DNA from: Roseiarcus sp963813555
GTDB taxonomy: Bacteria > Pseudomonadota > Alphaproteobacteria > Rhizobiales > Beijerinckiaceae
DNA: 64,000 bases
Direction of reading: 5' to 3'
Assembly (NCBI GenBank): GCA_963813555.1
Contig: CAWEZX010000016.1
Coordinates: forward strand, 186,001 to 250,000
Positions within the stretch are counted from its first letter, which is position 1, and each line of letters starts with the position of its first letter. The notes below the pieces were generated by a model that was given only the letters and a program-made list of their open reading frames with translations, did not search any database and was not told the origin of the DNA. This document shows, piece after piece, positions 46,037 to 54,785 of the stretch. Position numbers and translations under genes: made by a program.

Positions 46037-47674
46037 TCAGCGGATCGGGATCTCGATCAGCGACGGGCCTTGGCGCGTGAGCGCGCGGTGAATCGCGGCG
46101 CCGACCGCGTGGCGATCGTCCGCGCGCTCGGCGGGCACGCCCATCGAGGCGGCCAACGCCTGAAAATCGATCGTCGGATCGGCGACGTCCATGCCGACGA
46201 ACCGGCCAGCCTTCGCGTTGGCGTAGCCAAGCGACCTGGCGACGTTTTGCAACACGCCATAGCGGCGATTGTTGAAGACGACGAAGATCGTCCGCGCGCC
46301 GTAATGCGCGGCGCTCCACAAAGCCTGCGGCGAATACATCGCGCCGCCGTCTCCGACAAACGAAGCGACCCAGCCCTGGGTCGCAAGCGCGGCGCCGACC
46401 GCAGCCGGCATGCTGCAGCCGAGCACGCCGCCGCGAGCGAAGAAGTAGCGGCCGGGCTCGGTCGTCATGAGGTCCTGGACGCGGCCGAAGGTCGCGGCGG
46501 AATCGTTGGCGATGATCGCGTCCTCAGGCAGCGCGTCGAGCGCCGCCAGCACCGCGGCGTCCGCGCTGAGCGGCGTGGTCGCGCTTTCGGCCAGAATGTC
46601 CACGCGCGTCGCTTGCCTCGCCTCGCTCCGGCGTGCGCCCCGCATGGCGAGTCGCGCCGCGACCTTGTTTTTGTCGACCAGTTCTGCGAGGCGCTCGGCG
46701 ACCGCGGTGAGCGTTTGGCCGATGTCGCCAAGGAGCGACATGTCGGCAGCGTGTTCACGTCCGAACGCCTCAGGGTTGTCAGCGATATGCAGCACGGCGA
46801 CACCCTCGGGCACCGGCTCGGCTTCCCGATAGGGATAAGCGACGAACGCGCGTCCGCCGACCAGCACGATCGCTTGCGCGGATTTGAGATGAGCGCGCAT
46901 GTCGGCGAAATCGGGCTTCAGCACCCCCGCCCAGCAGGGATGGTGGGACGGAAACGCGGTGCGCGAAGTGAGCTGAGTGCCCCAAACCGGAAAACCGCCG
47001 GCTTCAGCGAAGGCGACCAGTCCCGCGCTCGTCGCCGCGGCCAAATCGTCGCCGAGCAGCACGATGACCCGATCCGGATCGAGGAAGGCGAGCTTGTCGG
47101 CCAGTCGCGCCGCGTCAGGTGAAGGCCCGAGCCGCGGCGACGACGAGGCCGGAGGCGTCGGGTGATTTACTTCCTGATCGAGAATGTCCATCGGCAGCGA
47201 CAGGAACACCGGGCCGCACGGCGGTGTGCGGGCGAGGCCGAAAGCGCGCCTCAGCGCCCGGCCGACGTCGTCGCCGCGGCGCAGCTCCTTCGCCCATTTG
47301 GTGACCGGCGCGGCAAGCCCGACCAGATCGCCGGAGAGCCACGGCTCCGTCATCAGATGCCGGGTGTCCTGCTGGCCGGCGGTGACGACGAGCGGCGTCT
47401 CGCTCGCCTTGGAGGCGACCAGCACGCCCATGGCGTTGCCTAAGCCCCCCATCGCATGCAGGTTGACGAAGGCGGCGCGGCCCGAGGCAAGCGCCCAGCC
47501 GTCAGCCATGCCGACCGCGGTCGCCTCCTGAAGGCCGAGGACATAAGCGATGTCGGGCGCGTCGACCAGCGCGTCCATGAGCGGCATCTCGGTCGAGCCG
47601 GGATTGCCAAAGACATGGGTTATTCCCTCATCGCGCAGGATGTCGATGAGAACGTCGCGCGCGCGTCGGGTCAT
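46037..47674 (-). CDS. Thiamine-diphosphate-dependent decarboxylase (benzoylformate decarboxylase/acetolactate synthase-like)
   Basis: The start at 47674 follows AGAGGGA; 545 residues. The ThDP catalytic glutamate E50 is in GLQEATAVGMADG. The central domain contains VFLSLPMDILDQEV. The C-terminal ThDP/Mg site is in VASFVGDGGAMYSPQALW with FVVFNNRRYGVLQN. It resembles MdlC-type enzymes in length and in GNPGSTEMPLM at the N-terminus. The substrate cannot be fixed. A decayed copy of its first about 36 codons lies at 49665-49775. Confidence 0.88.
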   Translation of the reverse strand: MTRRARDVLIDILRDEGITHVFGNPGSTEMPLMDALVDAPDIAYVLGLQEATAVGMADGWALASGRAAFVNLHAMGGLGNAMGVLVASKASETPLVVTAGQQDTRHLMTEPWLSGDLVGLAAPVTKWAKELRRGDDVGRALRRAFGLARTPPCGPVFLSLPMDILDQEVNHPTPPASSSPRLGPSPDAARLADKLAFLDPDRVIVLLGDDLAAATSAGLVAFAEAGGFPVWGTQLTSRTAFPSHHPCWAGVLKPDFADMRAHLKSAQAIVLVGGRAFVAYPYREAEPVPEGVAVLHIADNPEAFGREHAADMSLLGDIGQTLTAVAERLAELVDKNKVAARLAMRGARRSEARQATRVDILAESATTPLSADAAVLAALDALPEDAIIANDSAATFGRVQDLMTTEPGRYFFARGGVLGCSMPAAVGAALATQGWVASFVGDGGAMYSPQALWSAAHYGARTIFVVFNNRRYGVLQNVARSLGYANAKAGRFVGMDVADPTIDFQALAASMGVPAERADDRHAVGAAIHRALTRQGPSLIEIPIR

Positions 47675-47768
47675 CGGATTTTCCCTCTGTTCGCCTCGCA
47701 TCCTACACGCGCTCGAGGGCGGCGAGAATGGGACGCGCGTAGCGCGTCCGGGTCGCCGCGGCGGAAGG

Positions 47769-49208
47769 CTAGGGCGACGACAAATCCTGCATGAGTTGCG
47801 CCGGCGACCGACCGGCCAAGCGGTCATATTCGGCGGCGAAAGTCTCGTTCGGCCGGTGGCCGGCCTCGTCGCGCGAAAACTCTTGCTTCAGACGATCGAG
47901 GAAAAACATCTCGTGCGTGCGTTCGTGCTTGGCTTCGACCGGACCGCGCGGCTCAAGCTCGAACAACGCCTTCGCGTGTCCCGCCACTGTGTCCGAGATG
48001 TTGATTCGGCCGGGCAGGCAGTGCGCTTCCATAAACGACGCGGTATTCACTGCGTCGCCCCAGATATCGAAGGTGAAGCGGCGATTGCCGACGACGCCGG
48101 ATATAACCGGCCCGGTGTGAACGCCGATCCGCAATTCCAGCGACGGCAGTCCCAGCCTATCGCTTCGCGACTTCACACGGGCGGCGGTCGCTTGCATTTC
48201 GAGCGCTGCCAGGCAGGCGTCGATCGGATGGCGAAGACCCGTCTCGGGCACCCCACCGACCGCCATATAGGCATCGCCGATCGTCTTGATCTTCTCCAGT
48301 CCGTAACCGGCGACGATGTCATCAAAGGCGCTGAAATACTCGTCCAGCAGGCCAATGAGCGCTGCTGGCTCCGCGCGTTCGGACAATAGCGTGAAGCCCT
48401 GAAAATCCGCCAATAAGACTGTTGCAGAGCGAATATATTTCGGTCGGACTCTGCCGTATTTTTTCAGCTCGTCGGTGATTGCGCGCGGCAAAAGGTTGTC
48501 GAGCAGCTCATCGGCGCGCGCTTTTTGTACGGCGACCTCCTCGCGCGCCAGCTCGAGTTCCGCAATCGTTTGGTTATGCTCGATCAGCCTTCGACGCAGC
48601 TCCAAGAGGGTAAGAACCTGACGCGACAGCCGGCGAAGCGCTTCCGCTTGTTCAAAGGTGAGCCGACGCGGCTCAAAATCCAGGACGCATAGCGTCCCCA
48701 GCGCATAACCCTCGTCGGTGATGAGCGGCACGCCGCAATAGAACCGGCAGTGCGGTTCGCCGACGACCACCGCGATACGATCAAACCGAGAGTCCTGCGT
48801 CAGGTCCGGCACCATGAACATCTCGGCGCCGCAAATCGTGGTCGAGCAAACCGTAGCTCCGCGAGGCGCATTCGTCACCTCTGACGGGAGGCCATATCTT
48901 GCCTTGAGCCATCGGCGCTCGTCGTCGACGAAGGCGATGTAGCCGATCGGGCATCCGCAGATTTGCGCCGCCAACTCCGCGATTTCGTCGTAGGCCGTTT
49001 CGGGCGGGCTATCCAGAATGTCGAGCGCGCGCAGCGCAGCCAACCGCCGTGGCTCGTTAGCAGTGGCGGGAAAGGACGAGACGTTCCCAGCCACTTCCGC
49101 AGTCGCTGATGTGGGTGGTCTCTGGGCGATCGAGGTTGAACCGCCGGCTGGCGGCGTCGGCGCCGTTCGGTCGCCGACACGGCTCCTGAGAGGGCGCGAA
49201 TCGCTCAT
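47769..49208 (-). CDS. GAF-domain class III adenylate/guanylate cyclase
   Basis: The start at 49208 follows AGGAACG; 479 residues. A GAF domain (about 60-205) contains CSTTICGAEMFMVPDLTQDS and is followed by a coiled coil (about 205-245). The cyclase domain (about 262-435) has both metal aspartates, D268 in VLLADFQGFT and D312 in TIGDAYMAVGG, with K306 and D381 (FDIWGDAVN) in the purine-specifying positions for ATP. The transition-state arginine expected after VN..S is replaced by phenylalanine (F392). Activity is therefore uncertain. The GAF domain may sense a small ligand or redox state. Confidence 0.88.
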   Translation of the reverse strand: MSDSRPLRSRVGDRTAPTPPAGGSTSIAQRPPTSATAEVAGNVSSFPATANEPRRLAALRALDILDSPPETAYDEIAELAAQICGCPIGYIAFVDDERRWLKARYGLPSEVTNAPRGATVCSTTICGAEMFMVPDLTQDSRFDRIAVVVGEPHCRFYCGVPLITDEGYALGTLCVLDFEPRRLTFEQAEALRRLSRQVLTLLELRRRLIEHNQTIAELELAREEVAVQKARADELLDNLLPRAITDELKKYGRVRPKYIRSATVLLADFQGFTLLSERAEPAALIGLLDEYFSAFDDIVAGYGLEKIKTIGDAYMAVGGVPETGLRHPIDACLAALEMQATAARVKSRSDRLGLPSLELRIGVHTGPVISGVVGNRRFTFDIWGDAVNTASFMEAHCLPGRINISDTVAGHAKALFELEPRGPVEAKHERTHEMFFLDRLKQEFSRDEAGHRPNETFAAEYDRLAGRSPAQLMQDLSSP

Positions 49209-49664
49209 TGGTCGTTCCTTCCGCAAGGTGGTTCCAGCCGCACTTCGTTTGGGGAGAAGAGGATGGCTTGTCGTGAAGATTCCTGAGGTTCTCCGGTGCT
49301 CATGCCGCGAGGTGAGGCCGCCGGTTCGTGGCGCCGATGTGCAAGGCGCGTACGAAGCACGCGCTAAGCACGCACACGCCGCTTGCGCCCGGGACGCCTC
49401 CCATGTTGAGAGCGGTTGGCGAGGCGCCATCCTCGTGCGCGATCGAAAGTTTCAGGACGTCCCGGGGCATGGTCCAACTCCGCGTTTGATCCCACGCTTG
49501 GAGTTTCCACCCTTACCGGGCTCAATTGGGGACAACCGAGCGACGGCGCAAGGTTCCTACCCACCGCTCGTGGCGAGTGGTGTGACCAGGATCACAGTAG
49601 AGGCCGGAAGGGGAGGAAGGGTGGCTTGTCCCCCGCCGGTATTACAAGAGCGAACGGGCGCCGA
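49209..49664. other. Intergenic stretch with no recognised gene
   Basis: Several open frames cross this segment on both strands, but none shows recognisable motifs or a convincing start, and they are arginine- and proline-rich as expected for antisense or non-coding GC-rich DNA. It contains the promoter region of the cyclase gene near 49210-49300. Confidence 0.45.
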
Positions 49665-49775
49665 TCGGTCAGCGCATCCATGAGCGGGATCTCGGTCGAG
49701 CCGAGATGCCGAAGACGTGGCTCACGCATTCATCGCGCAGGATATCGAGAACAATGCCGCGGGCTCGTCGGTCAT
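49665..49775 (-). pseudogene. Decayed duplicate of the start of the ThDP enzyme gene
   Basis: The minus strand from ATG 49775 aligns base by base with the start of the ThDP gene (47674 downward). Both share the stretches CTCGACCGAGAT and CATGAGCGG..TCTCGGTCGAGCC, and CATCGCGCAGGAT..CGA. Small substitutions and indels put stops in frame (TGA after about 17 codons). About 110 bases are recognisable. The likely cause is a partial duplication followed by decay. Confidence 0.75.
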
Positions 49776-49920
49776 GTCCTGCCGGCCTCTCCAGTCGGAC
49801 CGGAATGGCCGGACCGGTTGGTCTGTCAACGGTTGGGAATAGCCCCTAACGGCAACAAAATTAAGCTGATCTGCTGGTGCTCAGATTGGAGGAGATAACA
49901 TTACAACTGCAGCGTATCTT

Positions 49921-50658
49921 CTAGAAGGGCGACTCCAGCAGTTTCCAGAGCAGCACGCGCATATCAAAGCCAGGAATTTCGAGAGGCCTGTGAAGTCCTC
50001 TCGAAATCACGCTGGAGGGTTGAGCTCTGTGCTTGACTTGCGACAATGTCATCTCGCCGAGTTTGAAGAGCGTCGGGCCGCCTGGGTCAACGCGTCCATC
50101 GACGAAGACGGGCGAATATTCGCGTTGGAACGAAGTTATTGCCGCGATCGTCTTAGGCCCGACCACTCCATCGACCGCCAATGCCGGCTCTTTGGAATCA
50201 TCCATCCATCCATTGAGGAGAAACTGTACAAGTTCCGTATCGCGGCGCTTGTTCGCCCCGCCTCGCCCGACAGAAGCTTGTAGGATCCTCCGGCAAAGCG
50301 CGTACTCGCGCGGCGCCGATAGCGCGCTGTTATTCGAGGCCGGTATAGGAACGGGCTGCGGCGGGATGATCGGAATCGGATTCGGAATTGGGAGCGGCAA
50401 CGGGTCTGGGAACGGGATTTCAGGAAAGAGTGTCGCGATCACAATTATCGCCAAGATTAAAAGTAATGACCAAATAGGAATCGGGGGGCCGGTTTCAATA
50501 CAAAAATGGTAGACAACTACGCCATAAATCGTCTTGTGGCGCTCGTAGTGAAATGAAACGGTGACCGGAACGCCGAATACCACTCCAACGAAAAACGGAA
50601 ACCGCTTATCGGGCTTCCACGAGACCCCAGGACGATACGAGAGCCCGATCGATTGCAC
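49921..50658 (-). CDS. Membrane protein with proline-rich linker and peptidoglycan-binding domain (3' part of a split gene)
   Basis: The 245-residue frame has a hydrophobic segment near residues 62-80 (IWSLLLILAIIVIATLF), a Pro-Ile-Pro repeat linker (about 83-108), and a C-terminal domain resembling PG_binding_1: VQFLLNGWMDDS, LAVDGVVGPKTIAAITSFQR, then VDGRVDPGGPTLFKL. The only usable start is a GTG at 50658, but the frame stays open upstream to near 50700, where it meets the end of the next minus-strand frame. The two read as one protein across a one-base break (YEVKPDSEE to NGTNEADKKIAFVDAFVQ). Role unknown, probably envelope-associated. Confidence 0.6.
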   Translation of the reverse strand: MQSIGLSYRPGVSWKPDKRFPFFVGVVFGVPVTVSFHYERHKTIYGVVVYHFCIETGPPIPIWSLLLILAIIVIATLFPEIPFPDPLPLPIPNPIPIIPPQPVPIPASNNSALSAPREYALCRRILQASVGRGGANKRRDTELVQFLLNGWMDDSKEPALAVDGVVGPKTIAAITSFQREYSPVFVDGRVDPGGPTLFKLGEMTLSQVKHRAQPSSVISRGLHRPLEIPGFDMRVLLWKLLESPF

Positions 50659-50686
50659 GAAGGCATCGACAAAGGCGATTTTCTTG

Positions 50687-51091
50687 TCAGCCTCGTTGGT
50701 GCCATTCTTCGGAGTCCGGTTTCACTTCGTAGAAGCGTTCCTCTTGGGGTAACTCCTGGCTCATGAAATCAGGTATACAGAGGATTTGTCCGTCAGGCCC
50801 CGGGATGGCACGCTCCAGAATTCGCTCCGCTTTGGTTCGATCGACACCCGGGTTGTGATTGAAAATGAAGCTCAGATACTGCGACTTCGAAGCGAAGCCT
50901 TTGTTGGCGTCATGAAAATCGAGCGCCGGTGGGCGCGGCGCCCAATCCGAGTGCTTAACTTCGTTGCGAAGGTAGTCCCTTCCGATGGCAGCTTCAGCCA
51001 TCTCACCGATTAAGCCGAGTATTCTTCGACGCTGATCTTCCGAGAATGGTGGGGACTTAATGAATGCGCTGGCCGGGACACATTTTTTCAT
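50687..51091 (-). CDS. N-terminal part of the split envelope-type gene
   Basis: The start at 51091 (MKKCVPASAF) follows GGTGG; 134 residues. Features: EMAEAAIGRDYLRNEVKHSD, SQYLSFIFNHNPGVDRTKAE, and a C-terminal IPDFMSQELPQEERFYEVKP. The family is not recognised, though the acidic FYEVKPDS block has a nuclease-like look (E-x-K) that could be fortuitous. It ends by TGA at 50687 in a segment that continues sensibly in the next frame, so this and the downstream gene were probably one reading frame. Confidence 0.5.
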   Translation of the reverse strand: MKKCVPASAFIKSPPFSEDQRRRILGLIGEMAEAAIGRDYLRNEVKHSDWAPRPPALDFHDANKGFASKSQYLSFIFNHNPGVDRTKAERILERAIPGPDGQILCIPDFMSQELPQEERFYEVKPDSEEWHQRG

Positions 51092-51305
51092 GATCCACCC
51101 GCGGGATGTTTTCGCGCTGACCATATCCGTATTTCGGCTGAACCAATTCGTCCTATGCCATCCTTCGGGCCACGATCCTGAGGCATAAAAAGACGGAAAA
51201 TTCAGAAAAGTACTGGACCCTCGACCACACTACGGCGAGAAGTTAACAACTGCGTCAGAGGCGGTTATTTGGGCGACAGTCAAGCGGCTTGGTGCTGACC
51301 AGGCG
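51092..51305. other. Intergenic stretch before a small open frame
   Basis: No gene is recognised. A plus-strand frame runs through it from about 51190 and continues into the small open frame at 51306; it reads HYGEKLTTASEAVIWATVKR, which looks like protein, but no ATG or GTG starts it. Confidence 0.35.
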
Positions 51306-51557
51306 TTGCGGTGCACCGACGTTGCGCTGGAAAAGGGAGATCTGAAGGCGATCGCGCCCTTCGTGAACCTTGTGACGGAGCTCAATCGGCTCCACCGACT
51401 GGAAGTCGGGACTCTACGGCTCGCGCCTTTCGCGCCCGCCCCGAATCTCGCCTTGGAGTCCGCGCCGACGGTCGCGCTCACTCATTCGACTGAGACGCCC
51501 GAGTCAAAGCTATTCAAGGACGCGCAAAGTTGCGTAAAGGAGGTGTTAAGCCACTGA
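51306..51557 (+). CDS. Small hypothetical protein or gene remnant
   Basis: A TTG at 51306 opens 83 residues: ALEKGDLKAIAPFVNLVTEL, then NRLHRLEVGTLRLAPFAPAP, ending DAQSCVKEVLSH. Composition looks coding (balanced charge, few arginine runs), and protein-like sequence extends upstream without a normal start codon. It may be the 3' part of a truncated gene. No family is recognised and no ribosome site is seen. Confidence 0.3.
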   Translation: MRCTDVALEKGDLKAIAPFVNLVTELNRLHRLEVGTLRLAPFAPAPNLALESAPTVALTHSTETPESKLFKDAQSCVKEVLSH

Positions 51558-51644
51558 AATGATTGCCGCGCGTAAACTTGTGCGCTGAACCGCTCAGTCG
51601 CCGGGGCTCGGCCCCGTGAAGCAGGCGCCTGGAGCCCGGCGCCG

Positions 51645-54376
51645 CTATTCCCCTTCCTCGTCGTCTCCCGGCTCGCCGATGCGATCCACCGAGACAACAT
51701 GCTCCTCGTCGGCGGTGTCGAACACAATCACCCCCTGCGTCGACCGGCCGGCGATGCGGATGCCGGCGACTGGAACCCGGATGAGCTGGCCGCCGTCCGT
51801 CACCAGCATGAGCTCGTCGCTCGCTTCCACCGGGAACGAGGCGACGAGCGCGCCGTTGCGAGCGTTGACCGCCATCGCGACGATGCCTTTGCCGCCGCGC
51901 CCGGTAACGCGATATTCGAACGAAGACGTCCGCTTGCCGTAGCCGTTCTCGGATATTGTGAGGATGACTTGTTCGGCCGCGCGCATCACTTCGAAACGCT
52001 CGGGCTCCAACGTGCTTGCGCTATTCGGCTCCGCGCCGTTTTCGTCTTCGCTCTCGGCGGCGCCTTCGGCTTCGCCCGCCTCGCCCTCGGTCGCCCGACG
52101 CTGCTTGAGATAGGCGACGCGCTCCTCGGCGGTCACATCGATTGATCTGAGGATCGCGAGCGAGATCACGCTGTCGCCCTCGGCGAGCGCGACGCCGCGC
52201 ACGCCCATCGAATCGCGGCCCTTGAACACGCGCACGTCATCGACGGGAAAGCGGATGCACTGACCTCGCGCGGTGGTCAGCAGTACGTCGTCCTTGTCGG
52301 AGCAGATCTGCACGTCGACGATCCGCTCGCCTTCGTCGATCCGCATCGCGATCTTGCCGGCGCGATTCACCTGGGCGAAGTCGCTGAGCTTGTTGCGTCG
52401 GACCGTGCCGCGCGTGGTGGCGAACATCACGTCGAGCGCCTCCCAGCTCTCTTCGTCCTCCGGTAAGGCCATGATGGTGGTGATGCGTTCGTCCTGCTCG
52501 AGGGGCAACAGGTTCACGAGCGCCTTGCCCCGCGCCTGCGGCGCCGCCAACGGCAAACGCCAGACCTTTTCCTTGTAGACCTGTCCCGTCGACGAGAAGA
52601 ACAGCACCGGCTGGTGCGTCGAGGCGACGAACAGCCGGGCGACGAAATCCTCGTCGCGCGTCGCCATCGCGCCGCGTCCCTTGCCGCCGCGCCTTTGCGC
52701 GCGGTAGGTCGTGAGCGGGGCGCGCTTGATGTAGCCGCCATGGCTCACCAGCACGACCATGTCCTCACGCTGGATGAGGTCTTCGTCCTCCATGTCGGCG
52801 TCGCTGTCGAGGAGCACGGTGCGGCGCGGAATGGCGAAGTCGGTCTTCACCTTGACGAGCTCGTCGCGGATGATGCCCATCAGCCGCGCGCGCGAGCTCA
52901 GGATGTCGAGATAATCGGCGATCTCCACCGCCAGCCGGTTGAGCGCCTCGGCGATCTCGTCGCGGCCAAGCGCGGTCAAGCGCGCGAGGCGCAATTCCAG
53001 GATCGCGCGCGCTTGCGCTTCCGAGAGCCGAATGGCGCCGTCGGCGTCAAGCGCGTGGCGCGGATCGGCGATCAGCGTGATGAGGGGCGCCATATCGCGC
53101 GCCGGCCACACCCGCTCCATCAGCGACGTTCGCGCGGTCGCCGAATCGGGAGAGGTCCGGATGAGACGGATCACCTCGTCGATGTTGGCGACCGCGATCG
53201 CGAGGCCAACCTGGATGTGGGCGCTGTCGCGCGCTTTGTTGAGCAGATGTTTGGTCCGCCGCGTGACGACTTCCTCGCGGAAGTCGACGAACGCGCGCAG
53301 CATGTCGGTCAGCGTCAGCATCTCCGGCCGACCGCCGTTCAACGCGATCATGTTGGCGCCGAAGCTCGATTGCAGGGCGGTGAAGCGCCAGAGCTGGTTG
53401 AGCACCACGTCGGCGACCGCGTCGCGCTTGATCTCGATGACGATGCGCATGCCGTCGCGATCGGACTCATCGCGCAGATCGGAGATGCCCTCGACTCGCT
53501 TCTCGCGGACGAGTTCCGCTATGCGCTCGATCAGTGTCGCCTTGTTGACCTGGTAGGGGATCTCGCTGACAATCAGCGCCTCGCGATCCTTGCGCAACTC
53601 TTCGATCGCGACCTTGGCGCGCATGATGATCGAGCCGCGGCCGGTCGCGTAAGCGGCGCGGATGCCGGCGCGCCCGAGGATGGAGCCGCCGGTCGGGAAG
53701 TCGGGCCCGGGAATGAGCTCGAGCAATTCGTCGAGCGTGATGTCCGGCTTGTCCATAAAAGCAAGAACGGCGTCGATTGTCTCGCCGAGATTGTGCGGCG
53801 GGATGTTGGTGGCCATGCCGACTGCGATGCCGCCGGCGCCGTTGACGAGCAGGTTGGGAAAGCGCGCCGGCAGGACGACGGGCTCTTCTTCCTTGTCGTC
53901 ATAGTTTGGCTTGAAATCGACGGTGTCGTTCTCGAGATCGTCGAGCAAAGGAATCGCGACCGGCGCGAAGTTCTCGCTTCGGTGTAGCGCTGCGCCGCGG
54001 GCGGGTCGCCGTCGACCGAACCGAAATTGCCTTGCCCGTCGATGAGCGGGGCGCTCATCGAGAAGTCCTGGGCCATACGAACGAGGGCGTCGTAGACCGC
54101 AAGCTCGCCGTGCGGATGATACTTACCGATCACGTCGCCGACGGTGCGCGCCGACTTGTTGTAGGGACGCTCGGGGGTGAAGTTCAGTTCACGCATCGCA
54201 TAGAGAATGCGCCTGTGCACGGGCTTCAGACCGTCGCGAACGTCGGGCAGGGCGCGGCTCACGATCACGCTCATCGCGTAATCGAGATAGCTGCGTTTCA
54301 TTTCGTCGAGGATCGAGACGGGTTTGATGTCAGCCGGCCCGCCGGGCGCGGGTCGCTCGTCAACAATGTCAGGCAA
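51645..54376 (-). CDS. gyrA: DNA gyrase subunit A, interrupted by a one-base frameshift
   Basis: Two overlapping minus-strand frames together make a complete GyrA of about 910 residues. The first (from 54376) covers SILDEMKRSYLDYAMSVIVS, the quinolone region GKYHPHGELAVYDALVRMAQ, and the catalytic tyrosine Y131 in QRYTEA. It loses frame at about 53965-53980. The second resumes with LLDDLENDTVDFKPNYD and runs through the GyrA box QRRGGKG (in YRAQRRGGKGRGAM) to the end. The residue before RYTE is Q instead of the normal M, next to the break. GyrA is essential, so a sequencing error is the likeliest cause. With GyrB it introduces negative supercoils. Confidence 0.93.
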
Positions 54377-54747
54377 TGGGAAGGAATCCTTGACGCAGAC
54401 CGCGCCGCGAAAGTTTAGCCGATTTCAACCGCGCGCGCCAGTAGGGCAGGGCGTGGCGCGCCAATATATTCTGGCGAGATTTCAATATGTTATCGAAAAT
54501 CGCCGGCGTCAAGGGGCACCGCGACAGCGAGCGGGCCTTGAGTCGGCCCGCCAGCCGGAAAAACGAATGGCGGAGACGGCCTTGTTCAGCGTCATCCATG
54601 CTCGCGCTCATCCGCCGGTCAGCGCTCAGTCTGCTCAGGCCTTGACGCCAGCGGAATGAGAACGATCCAACACCTGCGTTCTCAATAGAGAGCCCATTAT
54701 TCCGGAGCGAGAATGTCGTCCGACGAATTGCCCTCCGACCAAATAAG
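54377..54747. other. gyrA upstream region
   Basis: This stretch should hold the gyrA promoter on the minus strand. No gene is recognised on either strand. The segment 54460-54510 is AT-rich (AATATATT), but no convincing promoter pair with standard spacing was found. Confidence 0.4.
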
Positions 54748-54770
54748 GGAGCCGAAGCCGCTTCGGCTCC
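54748..54770 (-). terminator. Probable Rho-independent terminator of the LacI-family gene
   Basis: GGAGCCGAAG-CCG-CTTCGGCTCC is a perfect inverted repeat with 10-bp arms and a 3-base loop. On the minus strand it is followed by CTTATTT (54741-54747 read in reverse), a short T-rich tract. It sits 16 bases after the stop of the regulator gene. Confidence 0.75.
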
Positions 54771-54785
54771 TGATTGTGGACATCA

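Noticed and set aside
45416..47122. 568-codon plus-strand frame over OsmC and the ThDP gene
   Set aside because: It is arginine-rich shadow sequence over two well-supported genes.
54748..54770. Hairpin as an attenuator of gyrA
   Set aside because: It lies upstream of gyrA by about 370 bases and directly after the LacI-family gene on the same strand, which fits a terminator of that gene better.
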